Source: Cyanobacteria bacterium REEB459 (lineage in GTDB: Bacteria > Cyanobacteriota > Cyanobacteriia > Phormidesmidales > Phormidesmidaceae). Taken from it: a DNA stretch of 64,000 nt. The notes below the pieces were generated by a model. It ran no database searches and was not told where the DNA came from. It worked only from the letters and a program-made list of their open reading frames with translations. Both the position numbers and the translations under genes were made by a program. The stretch spans positions 1 through 64,000 of the forward strand of contig JAGWXD010000005.1 in assembly GCA_018970085.1 (NCBI GenBank), given 5' to 3'. How positions within the stretch are numbered: position 1 is the first letter of the stretch; each line of letters begins with the position of its first letter. This document shows, piece by piece, positions 29,080 to 36,189 of the stretch.

Positions 29080-29739
29080 TTACTGGTAATTAGAAATTTC
29101 TAGCCCAACATCAACTCCCACCCCAGATTTGATTTCATCCATAGGCAAGGGGTCTGGAACAGTGTCATCTTCAATTGCAAAACTGACATACCAACCGTCC
29201 GTCTTACTGACAATGGTTGCTTGTTTAATGGCAAACCCGTCAGGGATTGGACGGTGGAGGACAACTGGAATCTCATCAATTCTTGACAGCTTTAATATAC
29301 CATCTCCTAAATGCACTCCAGCCTTGGGGCTATTGACTCTAGGAAAGGTGAAAGAACAAATATCGCCCTGTTTCTTAAATCTAGGCTTACCTCCTCTCTT
29401 ACCAGTTTTATCAGGAATTAGCCACTGCTTCCAGGATTTATCCAACCCCATTACATGCTGTTGTTGGCAGTCACCATCAATCTCCTTGTACTCAGGAACT
29501 AATCCTTTTGTTTCTTTCAGGTCAGCCGCTTGAGATTAGTAATCTATTTTGCTTGGAATATCCCCAATTAGCTCACTTGTCACACTGCAACGGTCGAACT
29601 GAGACCTGGTACGACGTAACCAGTCTAATCTCTGCCCTGGAGCATAATTCCAGTGACGACGCACCAATGCTCCCCAGTGGCTCAATGTCGCCACCTGTAG
29701 GAGTGTTTGTTGCGATCGGTACTGATCAGTTAGTAGCAT
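29080..29739 (-). pseudogene. tnpB (IS200/IS605 type), 3'-truncated with a premature stop
   Basis: The N-terminal helix-turn-helix region is recognisable (RRHWNYAPGQRLDWLRRTRS). It is followed in the same frame by a TAA at 29536-29538 after IPSKIDY, then SQAADLKETKGLVPEYKEID and the central FPRVNSPKAGVHLGDGILKL. The frame ends at GVGVDVGLEISNYQ, just after the first RuvC Asp, so the rest of RuvC and the zinc finger are lost. Two independent inactivating changes. It marks the left boundary of the integron island. Confidence 0.85.
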
Positions 29740-29774
29740 GAAACTGTTATATCATACTTAATGCCATGAGCTAT

Positions 29775-29863
29775 AAATCTGAAGTGCATCACCCGCCGCA
29801 GATAACCTTTGCCTCATAACCGATTAACTCTTGGCGGTCGGTGTGCATGGGCGTTGTTATGCC
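29775..29863 (-). repeat. attC-like site B
   Basis: The arms GTGCATCACCCGCCGC and GGCGGTCGGTGTGCATGGGC pair imperfectly, with unpaired bases on one side, as attC bottom-strand hairpins do. The outer core on the minus strand is GCATAAC (29856-29862), one mismatch from RYYYAAC. About 85% identical by eye to site E at 36071-36158. It lies just downstream of the ORF at 29893-30162, as attC does in a cassette. The opposite core is degraded. Confidence 0.6.
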
Positions 29864-29892
29864 ACTCCACGCGACAAGCTTCAAGTACTCTC

Positions 29893-30162
29893 CTAAACTG
29901 CGGAGCTAGATAGTCGTCCTTCAAGTGGCTCGTATTCATCCTCCAAAAGCCAGAGTTGGGCTTCTTCGTAGTCCTGAAAAGCTTTTACAAAACCATAATG
30001 CTTCGCAGGGTCGAAAACATAACAAACTTTCGTCTTGTCACCCAGGAGCAACAGTATATAGGGAGGTGATTGCATTGGATCTATCCAAACTTCTAAGAAG
30101 TTCCAGTTATCCTTCACTAGGTCGGGTGCGGGGGATTGCGTGGTATCGGTCGTTTGCATCAA
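29893..30162 (-). CDS. small cassette-encoded protein of unknown function
   Basis: 89 residues, acidic, soluble: LVKDNWNFLEVWIDPMQSPP, LLLGDKTKVCYVFDP, FVKAFQDYEEAQLWLLEDEY. The look is that of small alpha/beta proteins common in integron cassettes, but I recognise no family. Starts MMQTTDT. A second, unrelated open frame overlaps its start on the same strand (30107-30261, with MTPLFYGEVKIDANDRYHA) and also reads protein-like. One of the two is probably decayed or they overlap as a gene pair. Confidence 0.55.
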   Translation of the reverse strand: MMQTTDTTQSPAPDLVKDNWNFLEVWIDPMQSPPYILLLLGDKTKVCYVFDPAKHYGFVKAFQDYEEAQLWLLEDEYEPLEGRLSSSAV

Positions 30163-30261
30163 TTTTCACCTCACCGTAGAACAAAGGGGTCATCGAGCCG
30201 TCTAGACTAAGCCGATAACCGATCGCTTCAGCAAAAAACAGCCCATATTGAACGCCCTTTT
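30107..30261 (-). pseudogene. overlapping open frame, probably a truncated gene 3' end
   Basis: After a stop near 30262 the frame reads GVQYGLFFAEAIGYRLSLDG, SMTPLFYGEVKIDANDRYHA and IPRTRPSEG before TAA at 30107. The residue usage is protein-like, but no start lies at its beginning; ATG 30193 would give 28 residues. It overlaps the 89-residue gene in another frame. Not identified. Bases 30262-30537 hold no other gene I can support. Confidence 0.3.
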
Positions 30262-30537
30262 AGCAGCAATCTCTGCGATTGAGGGGTGTTGGGCAAGTGC
30301 TTGGGGCTGTGTTTAGGGTCAAGAAAAATTTTACGGTCAATTCCGCTCATAATGCTCAAACTATTGCACCTTCTGAGCATATCACGAGTTTCTTTCAGTC
30401 GAATTTGAAGCAACTTCTGACTAGGTTTGCCAATCTCATTGAATGTAAATAACACTCATAACTTATGCTCCTAAGCATTTGGGAATATTATTCTAATTTA
30501 CTTACTTTTGTATAGAAGAAGCCATATAAACCACTAA

Positions 30538-30796
30538 TTGATTTGGGACGAGTCAGACCATAAAAAGGCACCATAAGGGTAGCAGACCCCCGCCAGGAGG
30601 GGCAACCTAAAAGCTTCGCCGATCGACCGTCTGGCATTATCCCCCCTCACACAGAACTGGATGCGATCGATGTGGTTACACGCCTCCTCGATCGCAACGG
30701 CTTGGAAGACAACCAATTGGATGTAGAGATATGGGTTCCCGGTATGGGTAGGACTAGTTTCTAGTTTTCCAATCCTCCTTCAGGGATCACTCACCA
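30538..30796. repeat. island repeat R, copy 1 (fullest version of its 3' part)
   Basis: Begins GATTTGGGACGAGTCAGACC, equal to the end of the integrase remnants at 33708 and 35879. It continues through GACCGTCTGGCATTATC, CTCACACAGAACTGGATG, GTGGTTACACGCCTCCTCGAT and TTCCCGGTATGGGTAGGA. This copy keeps about 30 bases (CGCAACGGCTTGGAAGACA and following) that the other three lack at one common point. It is followed directly by attC-like site C. Confidence 0.75.
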
Positions 30797-30797
30797 C

Positions 30798-30880
30798 AGA
30801 TAAGGTGAAGTTGTGCGGTGGCCGACAAGCTTGAATTTTCACCGATAACCTCTGTGCCCTCCGCATCAACGCAGTGTTCG
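30798..30880 (-). repeat. attC-like site C
   Basis: TAAGGTGAAGTTGTGCGGTGG, then GATAACCTCTGTGCCCTCCGCA. It matches the reverse complement of site A closely and site D more loosely. The core near TAAGG has lost a base relative to TAACGG, so this site may be inactive. It separates repeat R1 from the restriction-modification genes. Confidence 0.5.
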
Positions 30881-30997
30881 GCGGCTGACGCTACCTTTAG
30901 ACAAAACGCTGAGACAAGAACATTTGTTCACAATACTTGCAAGCAGGCTGCTTTGGCAGTAGCATGGGTACCTGGTTTTGGTTTCGTGTCCGAAAGT

Positions 30998-32428
30998 ATG
31001 GCTACCCAATACATCTCTGTAAAAGAGACATCTGAAATCTTAAACTGCTCGGAGCAATATGTTCGTCAGCTACTCCGGTATGGCGAAATCAGCGGTGAGA
31101 GGATCAGCAGTCGGTGGATTGTAGCATCAGAGTCTGTTCAGAACTACCGTATCAAGGGAGAAGATACAAGCTTAAGCATTCCCGATCATGGGCGGCGTGC
31201 GTTCGACAAACCTGGTCTAAAAGCTTTGAGTTTTTTTTCTGGTTGTATGGGTTTGGACTTGGGACTAGAAAAGGAAGGTATCCAGGTGTTACTTGCGTGT
31301 GAAATCGATGCAGCCGCCCGGAAAACTATTGAAATCAATCGACCAGATATGGCGTTGATCGGGGATATTCGGGATTACTCAGCAGCAGAAATTCGAAAGA
31401 AAGCAGGACTGAGTTCGACTGATGAGATTGATGTAATGGTTGGTGGTCCGCCCTGCCAAGCTTTTAGCAGTGCAGGAAAGCGACAAGGCTTCAATGATGA
31501 GCGAGGCAATGTCTTTTTAACATTCATCGATTTAATCATTGAACTTAAACCTAGATTTGCAGTAATTGAAAACGTTCGAGGATTGTTGTCTGCTCCATTA
31601 AAACATAGACCTCATGAAATGAGAGGAAAGAATTTTCCACCATTATCTCAAGATGAACAAAGAGGAGGTGCATTACTTTTCATTACACAACGGTTAAAAG
31701 ATGCAGGATATAGTGTTTCTTTTAACCTGTACAATGCTGCTAATTTTGGGTCTCCGCAACAACGAGAAAGGGTTGTCATTGCTTGTAGTCGTGATGGAGA
31801 AAAACTTCCCCATCTCAGACCCACCCATTCAGAGAAAGGTTTATATGGACTGCCAACATGGAAAAGTTTACGAGAGGCTTTAGAAGGTCTTCCTGAAGAT
31901 GGACATCATTTTGTCAAGTTTCCTGAAAAACGACTCAAGTATTACAGTCTGCTCAAGGCTGGACAATACTGGCGAGATTTACCAGAAGAGTTCCATCAAG
32001 AGGCATTAGGAGCTTCTTATCATGCGGGAGGCGGAAAAACTGGTTTTTACCGCAGGTTAGCTTGGGATAAGCCTTCCCCGACGTTAGTCACTCATCCGGC
32101 TATGCCTGCAACTGACTTAGCACATCCAGAAGAAGATAGACCTCTCAGTATTGAAGAATATAAGCGGATTCAAGAATTCCCAGACGATTGGATTATCTCA
32201 GGTACTTTACTCGATCAATATCGGCAAGTTGGTAATGCCGTACCTTGCTCTCTAGGAAGAGCGATCGCTAGGATGTTGCTATCTCACTTGAGGGGTGAGC
32301 CGCCCGTTACTTACCCAGATTTTCCGTATTCTCGCTACCATAAAACGGATGATGTCAGTTGGATGAGTGATATGGGTTGTTTTGAGAAATCTTCAGCAAA
32401 ACAACTATCTCTTAACTTAGTTGGATGA
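30998..32428 (+). CDS. DNA (cytosine-5) methyltransferase with N-terminal HTH
   Basis: 476 residues from ATG 30998. An upstream extension of the frame to 30818 runs through the attC site and is not likely coding. Residues 1-50 are a MerR/excisionase-like helix-turn-helix (YISVKETSEILNCSEQYVRQ). The C5-MTase motifs follow: I (LSFFSGCMGLDLGLEKEG), IV (GGPPCQAFSSAGKRQGF, catalytic Cys), VI (IENVRGLL), VIII (SPQQRERVV), X (QVGNAVPCSLGRAIA). The HTH may autoregulate the gene, as in several type II systems. Tail-to-tail with the restriction gene, overlapping 12 bases. Confidence 0.92.
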   Translation: MATQYISVKETSEILNCSEQYVRQLLRYGEISGERISSRWIVASESVQNYRIKGEDTSLSIPDHGRRAFDKPGLKALSFFSGCMGLDLGLEKEGIQVLLACEIDAAARKTIEINRPDMALIGDIRDYSAAEIRKKAGLSSTDEIDVMVGGPPCQAFSSAGKRQGFNDERGNVFLTFIDLIIELKPRFAVIENVRGLLSAPLKHRPHEMRGKNFPPLSQDEQRGGALLFITQRLKDAGYSVSFNLYNAANFGSPQQRERVVIACSRDGEKLPHLRPTHSEKGLYGLPTWKSLREALEGLPEDGHHFVKFPEKRLKYYSLLKAGQYWRDLPEEFHQEALGASYHAGGGKTGFYRRLAWDKPSPTLVTHPAMPATDLAHPEEDRPLSIEEYKRIQEFPDDWIISGTLLDQYRQVGNAVPCSLGRAIARMLLSHLRGEPPVTYPDFPYSRYHKTDDVSWMSDMGCFEKSSAKQLSLNLVG

Positions 32429-33169
32429 ATCCGATAAATCCTTCCAAGGATTATCCACTTCAATGGCTAAGGCATCTGGATTGACAATTAGAACTTGTTG
32501 AACAAAGGCAACGAAGTTTTCTTCCGAAAAGCGATCTGTATCATACTTATCATTGAAATAAAACCATCGATAGGAACCTGTTCTAGCATCAACTCGATAC
32601 CACTTTTCAATGGGCTGATTAATTCTTACTCTGGATGATGAACTGTTTTCCGAGTTGCTGCGGTTTTTGACCTGTAAGAGAGAACCATCAACATTGCAAA
32701 AATCTACATGCCGAACAGATTCTCCCCAACAACAATACCAACTATAATCAGCAAGTTGCTCAGCTAGAAACTCCTCTAGTAGTAATCCTTGAATATTTTC
32801 GGCGGACATCGATAGCCTATGGGCATATTTGATTTGCTCAAGATGCTCTATTGTTAGCCCAGTCAGTCGAGCGTTGATGATTATACTGACGATTGGATCG
32901 GCAACTGTGCTTGGGAGTTGTGAGATTCGCCTTGAAATTCGATTTTCATAGCTGTCGTTATACTTCTTTAACCAAGCCTTGGCTAGCATTTCAGGGGTTC
33001 TGGCTTTTAGAGTTGGAGAAAGTCCTGGATTTCTGTAGCAGGCTGAGAGAATAGTTTGGTGTGCTTCAAGCAATAGCTGATCTTGTTCAAAGAACGCATC
33101 TTCAAAAATCTTTAAAAATTTTTCTTCAGAACTTGAAGTGCTAATAATGTTATTGAAGTTAACAGACAT
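32417..33169 (-). CDS. SinI-family type II restriction endonuclease
   Basis: 250 residues. The region LLLEEFLAEQLADYSWYCCW, ESVRHVDFCNVDGSLLQVKNRSNSENSSSSRVR carries the D..Q/E-x-K-type nuclease core (VDFCN.. LQVKNR) and the signature found in SinI/AvaII-like enzymes that cut GGWCC. The methyltransferase partner overlaps at the 3' end. Cleaves unmethylated DNA. The family name is from memory of the motif, and the exact recognition site is an inference. Confidence 0.7.
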   Translation of the reverse strand: MSVNFNNIISTSSSEEKFLKIFEDAFFEQDQLLLEAHQTILSACYRNPGLSPTLKARTPEMLAKAWLKKYNDSYENRISRRISQLPSTVADPIVSIIINARLTGLTIEHLEQIKYAHRLSMSAENIQGLLLEEFLAEQLADYSWYCCWGESVRHVDFCNVDGSLLQVKNRSNSENSSSSRVRINQPIEKWYRVDARTGSYRWFYFNDKYDTDRFSEENFVAFVQQVLIVNPDALAIEVDNPWKDLSDSSN

Positions 33170-33429
33170 CTGATGTTTTCCCTCTGAACGTACAAATCAT
33201 GGGACAGAGATGTCCACAATTGTACGCCACAGTAATTTTCCTAGATTTGCTCCTCAAAGCTTAAACAGTTGTCCTCAAACAGGCAAGGTATCAGCTACTG
33301 CCTCAGCCCAGACTTGAAGCGGTCAAACTATTAATGAATGGAATCTTTCCGCCTATTTTTAGATTCCTTACGGAGACGAGCAAGAGTACTATTAAATGCA
33401 CGGACAGATGTTTATTCTTTATCCAGCCA

Positions 33430-33708
33430 CCGCCTAAAAAGTTGCTGGTCCCGGTGCGGGATGCCATTCGTCTCAAATACTACGCCTACCGTACAGAAGA
33501 AACCTACGCCCAATCGATCGGGCGATACATCCTGTTGCATGACAAGTGCCACCCCAGAGAGATGGGCATTGCTGAGGTGGAAGCGTTTTTGACCTATTTG
33601 GCTGTCGAAGGACAGGACGTCAAAACCACCCTGATCTATACCTATCTGCTCAATCCAGGCGATCGGGGGGTGCGGAACCCCTTTGATTTGGGGCGAGTCA
33701 GACCATAA
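33430..33708 (+). pseudogene. internally deleted integron integrase remnant 1
   Basis: RDAIRLKYYAYRTEETYAQS and [17 protein letters not shown] match residues about 6-62 of the intact IntI at 39595. They continue without a break into DVKTTLIYTYLLNPGDRGV, which matches residues 296-321, including the active-site Tyr. The 233 residues between are gone. The frame is open and ends a few residues after the family C-terminus. The same junction is found in the second remnant at 35625. Confidence 0.85.
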
Positions 33709-33860
33709 AAATCACCATAAGGGCAGCAGACCTCCACTAGGAGGGGCTTCCCCGATCGACCGTCTGGCATTATCACCCCTCACACAGAACTGGATGCCTT
33801 TAATGTGGTTACACGCCTCCTCGATAGAGATATGAATTCCCGGTATGGGTAGGATGATTG
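33690..33860. repeat. island repeat R, copy 2
   Basis: Continues from the end of the integrase remnant: GGGGCGAGTCAGACCATAAA, GACCGTCTGGCATTATC, GTGGTTACACGCCTCCTCGAT, then directly AGAGATATGAATTCCCGGTA. It is followed by a possible attC core remnant (TTGTTATGCTG) rather than a whole site, then vapC. Bases 33170-33429 hold no gene. Confidence 0.7.
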
Positions 33861-33877
33861 TTATGCTGCGAACTTAC

Positions 33878-34267
33878 TCACCAATTCACCGTTTGTAAAT
33901 TTTCTACTTCTTGAAAATGGGTATCCCGTGTTACCAAAATCAGATTGTGCTGTAGGGCGAGGGCTGTAATCCAGACATCATTTTCCGGTAATGGACGACC
34001 TTTGAGCCTCAATCTATTCTTAACTCCGCCATATTGCCGAGCCGTTTCAGCGTCACACACCAATATTGTGCTGCCAGCAACCAATTCATCAACTCTTGCT
34101 AGGTTTGCTTCTATCCGTCCTGATCTCCTGGCTCCGTAATACAATTCACCAATGACAATGCTTGGAATGAAAACTTCGCTAGTTTGAGCAAGATTGTCTT
34201 TGATGATTGCCTCATCTGCGAAAAGGGCAATAACAATGTTGGTATCAAGCAAAACCCTACCAATCAT
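33878..34267 (-). CDS. VapC-type PIN toxin (copy 1)
   Basis: 129 residues with the PIN acidic quartet: VLLDTNIVIALF, VIGELYYGA, LPENDVWITALALQ and LVTRDTHF. A site-specific endoribonuclease toxin, typically cleaving tRNA or rRNA. Its start overlaps the upstream antitoxin gene by 11 bases. Both lie on the minus strand like the other cassette genes. Confidence 0.9.
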   Translation of the reverse strand: MIGRVLLDTNIVIALFADEAIIKDNLAQTSEVFIPSIVIGELYYGARRSGRIEANLARVDELVAGSTILVCDAETARQYGGVKNRLRLKGRPLPENDVWITALALQHNLILVTRDTHFQEVENLQTVNW

Positions 34268-34484
34268 TGATATCTACCCGTTCACAATCTTGCTCGATCG
34301 CTTCACTCATTAACTGAAGGTCATCAGAAGGAATTGAACCAGCAAAACGCAATAATTGCTGCCCTGGTGTACCTCGGACTTCCGATTTTACCAAGGCTCG
34401 AACAAATTCAAGCACCTGCCATTGCAAATGCTGAGGCATGACCTTCAATTGTTCAACAACTTCTTCGATGATAGGAATATTCAT
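34257..34484 (-). CDS. VapB-like antitoxin
   Basis: 75 residues. IIEEVVEQLKVMPQHLQWQV and LEFVRALVKSEV form the helical region seen in DUF2281-type antitoxins. The acidic C-terminus (LMSEAIEQDCERVDIND) would wrap the toxin active site. Overlap with vapC ensures coupled translation. The DNA-binding part is not obvious from sequence. Confidence 0.75.
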   Translation of the reverse strand: MNIPIIEEVVEQLKVMPQHLQWQVLEFVRALVKSEVRGTPGQQLLRFAGSIPSDDLQLMSEAIEQDCERVDINDW

Positions 34485-34659
34485 ATTACTCTCCCTGCTA
34501 CCATCCTACATCGTCTGCCCAGAGAGCAGTAGAAGAGTAGTCTTTAATACTGTCATGCAGGGCAGGGGTTGCCTTTACCGAAAACTCTAGCCGCATAACT
34601 TGTTATTCAACCGCTGGAATCAGTCTAATATATCTATTATCTATAAAGTGTATTAGGTT

Positions 34660-34753
34660 GTGGTTACACGCCTCCTCGATAGAGATATGAATTCCCGGTA
34701 TGGCTAAGACTCGATCCCAGTTCTCCCATTCTCCTTCGGAGATCACGCACCAG
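34660..34753. repeat. island repeat R, copy 3 (3' part only)
   Basis: Starts at GGTTGTGGTTACACGCCTCC and carries CTCGATAGAGATATGAATTC, TTCCCGGTATGGCTA and GATCCCAGTTCTCCCATTC, leading straight into attC-like site D. The 5' part and the integrase end are absent. Bases 34485-34659 are AT-rich and non-coding; a TAACTTGTTATTCAACCG stretch could be a ruined attC. Confidence 0.65.
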
Positions 34754-34836
34754 GGGTAACGGTGAAGTGCAGCGGCGGCAAATAGTCTTGAAAACTACAC
34801 CAGTAGCTCTCGTCCGGCTCAGAGGCTATGTTAGCT
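34754..34836 (-). repeat. attC-like site D
   Basis: GGTAACGGTGAAGTGCAGCG with GGCGGC on one arm, CGTCCGGCTCAGAGGC on the other. The outer cores on the minus strand are AGCTAAC and GTTACCC, each near the RYYYAAC/GTTRRRY consensus. It lies 8 bases after the stop of the second PIN toxin, exactly where the attC of that cassette should be. The right arm is nearly identical to site F. Confidence 0.6.
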
Positions 34837-34843
34837 GGCTCCG

Positions 34844-35239
34844 CTACTCCAGGCACTGAAATCCCCGTTCACCTTTCAATTTGCCATCGAAACTCCAGGT
34901 TTCTGTGCAGCCCGCTTGCCGAGAGGTCGCCCCAATCAGGTAATCAGAAAAATCAGCCTTGCCCCGCTTATACCGCTGTAGAGCCTGGTCAACAGTTGAT
35001 CGGTTTTCAAATTCAAAGGCTGCACTATGCAACATCGCCTCTAGCACATTGATGATCTCGTCTTTGCGAAAGCCATAGTTTGCTCCCTTCAGCACCCAAA
35101 CCAGCTCGCACAGAACGATATGGGTGATAAAGCAAGGCTGATTCTGCTGAATAACAGCAACAGCCTGTTGCCATTGCTGCTCATCATCACGGGTGAGGTA
35201 TCGAACGAGGATGTTGGTATCAAGTCCAATCATTCGCAC
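34844..35239 (-). CDS. VapC-type PIN toxin (copy 2)
   Basis: 131 residues: GLDTNILVRYLTRDD, VLCELVWVLKG, DFSDYLIGATSRQAGC and TWSFDGKLKG carry the PIN acidic residues. A predicted ribonuclease toxin of a different subgroup from copy 1. Its start overlaps the AbrB-type antitoxin by 20 bases. attC site D follows it directly. Confidence 0.9.
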   Translation of the reverse strand: MRMIGLDTNILVRYLTRDDEQQWQQAVAVIQQNQPCFITHIVLCELVWVLKGANYGFRKDEIINVLEAMLHSAAFEFENRSTVDQALQRYKRGKADFSDYLIGATSRQAGCTETWSFDGKLKGERGFQCLE

Positions 35240-35465
35240 CCTCGGAGATGGCTGTTTCCATATCCTCCAGGGAAGTTCGTTGCATACCGGGTCGATGGAG
35301 GATGCCGGATAGATCTTCTACGGCGACATTAAGTGGAAAGATTTTGACTTGACCGTCTTCGTCGATCACAAACTCGACTCGGCTGCCGCTCACCAGCTTG
35401 AGATGCTGTCGAATTTCTTCAGGTACGGTAATTTGTCCGGTATCGGTCACGGTGGTACTGAGCAT
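35220..35465 (-). CDS. AbrB/MazE-type antitoxin
   Basis: 81 residues beginning MLSTTVTDTGQITVPEEIRQ, the SpoVT-AbrB swapped-hairpin DNA-binding motif, with VEFVIDEDGQVKIFPLN as its second half. The C-terminal LEDMETAISEGAND would bind the toxin. A longer frame to 35942 exists but is antisense to an integrase remnant and not credible. Paired with the downstream PIN toxin; likely represses its own operon. Confidence 0.88.
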   Translation of the reverse strand: MLSTTVTDTGQITVPEEIRQHLKLVSGSRVEFVIDEDGQVKIFPLNVAVEDLSGILHRPGMQRTSLEDMETAISEGANDWT

Positions 35466-35624
35466 CGCTGAAATGGCTGCAAGTGAGCTTAATACCCAAA
35501 TTTTAACTTGAAGCGATATGATGCCGCATAACTCCCCAAAACAGGTCATGCCGAAAAATTTTAACACAACCCTCTCAACCAGGGATGTTATACCGATCGG
35601 GAGCAGGATAATACTCCTTTGCCC

Positions 35625-35879
35625 TCTATGGAATCCCGTCCGACAAAACTCCTTGACCCAGTGCGGGATGCCATTCGTCTCAAACACTACGCCCAATCGA
35701 TCGGGCAATACATCCTGTTGCATGACAAGCGCCACCCCAAAGACATGGGCATTGCTGAGGTGGAAGCGTTTCTGACCTATTTGGCTGTGGAAGGACAGGA
35801 TGTCAAAACCACCCTGATCTATACCTATCTGCTCAATCGATGCGATCGGGGGGTGCGGAACCCCTTTGATTTGGGGTGA
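35625..35879 (+). pseudogene. internally deleted integron integrase remnant 2
   Basis: [37 protein letters not shown] then DVKTTLIYTYLLNRCDRGV and NPFDLG with a stop at the family C-terminus. Same internal deletion as remnant 1 (join at VEGQ/DVKTT). In addition it has lost about 8 residues (the AYRTEETY part). Together the two show one deletion event followed by duplication and further decay. Confidence 0.85.
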
Positions 35880-36070
35880 GTCAGACCATAAAAAGGCCCC
35901 ATAAGGGCACCCTAAAAACTTCCCCGATCGACCGTCTGGCATTATCCCCCCTCACACAGAACTGGATGCGATCGATGTGGTTACACGCTTTCTCGATAGA
36001 GATATGGCTTCCCGGTATGGGTAGGACTCGATCCCAGTTCTCCAATTCTCCTTCGGAAATCACTCGCCAC
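35865..36070. repeat. island repeat R, copy 4
   Basis: Continues from remnant 2: GGGGTGAGTCAGACCATAAA, GACCGTCTGGCATTATCC, GTGGTTACACGCTTTCTCGAT, AGAGATATGGCTTCCCGGTA, GATCCCAGTTCTCCAATTC. It lacks the same internal segment as copies 2 and 3. attC-like site E follows at once. Confidence 0.75.
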
Positions 36071-36158
36071 GGATAACGTTTCCCATCACCCGCCGCAGAC
36101 AACCTCTGCATCATAACCGAGTAACTATTGGCGGTCGGTGTGCATGGGCGTTTATGGG
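36071..36158 (-). repeat. attC-like site E
   Basis: GGATAACGTTTCCCATCACC, CGCCGCAGACAACC, then TTGGCGGTCGGTGTGCATGG and GCGTTTATGG. It shares both arms and most of the loop with site B. The arm CATCACCCGCC pairs with GGCGGTCGGTGTG leaving bulged bases. Cores are degenerate. Confidence 0.55.
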
Positions 36159-36189
36159 GGGACGGGAGTGAAGATGATGCCCAGAGACG

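Noticed and set aside
30228-30455. 75-residue minus-strand frame upstream of the 89-residue cassette gene
   Set aside because: Residues look random, there is no ribosome site, and it overlaps a more protein-like frame at its end.
30600-30720. Repeat R read on the minus strand as a group II intron domain V (GTTCTGTGTGAGGGGG)
   Set aside because: The surrounding bases do not form the 34-nt domain V stem; the resemblance is limited to a short string.
35220-35942. A 240-residue frame including the AbrB antitoxin
   Set aside because: Its first 160 residues are antisense to an integrase remnant and repeat R; the AbrB domain with its own ATG at 35465 is the real gene.
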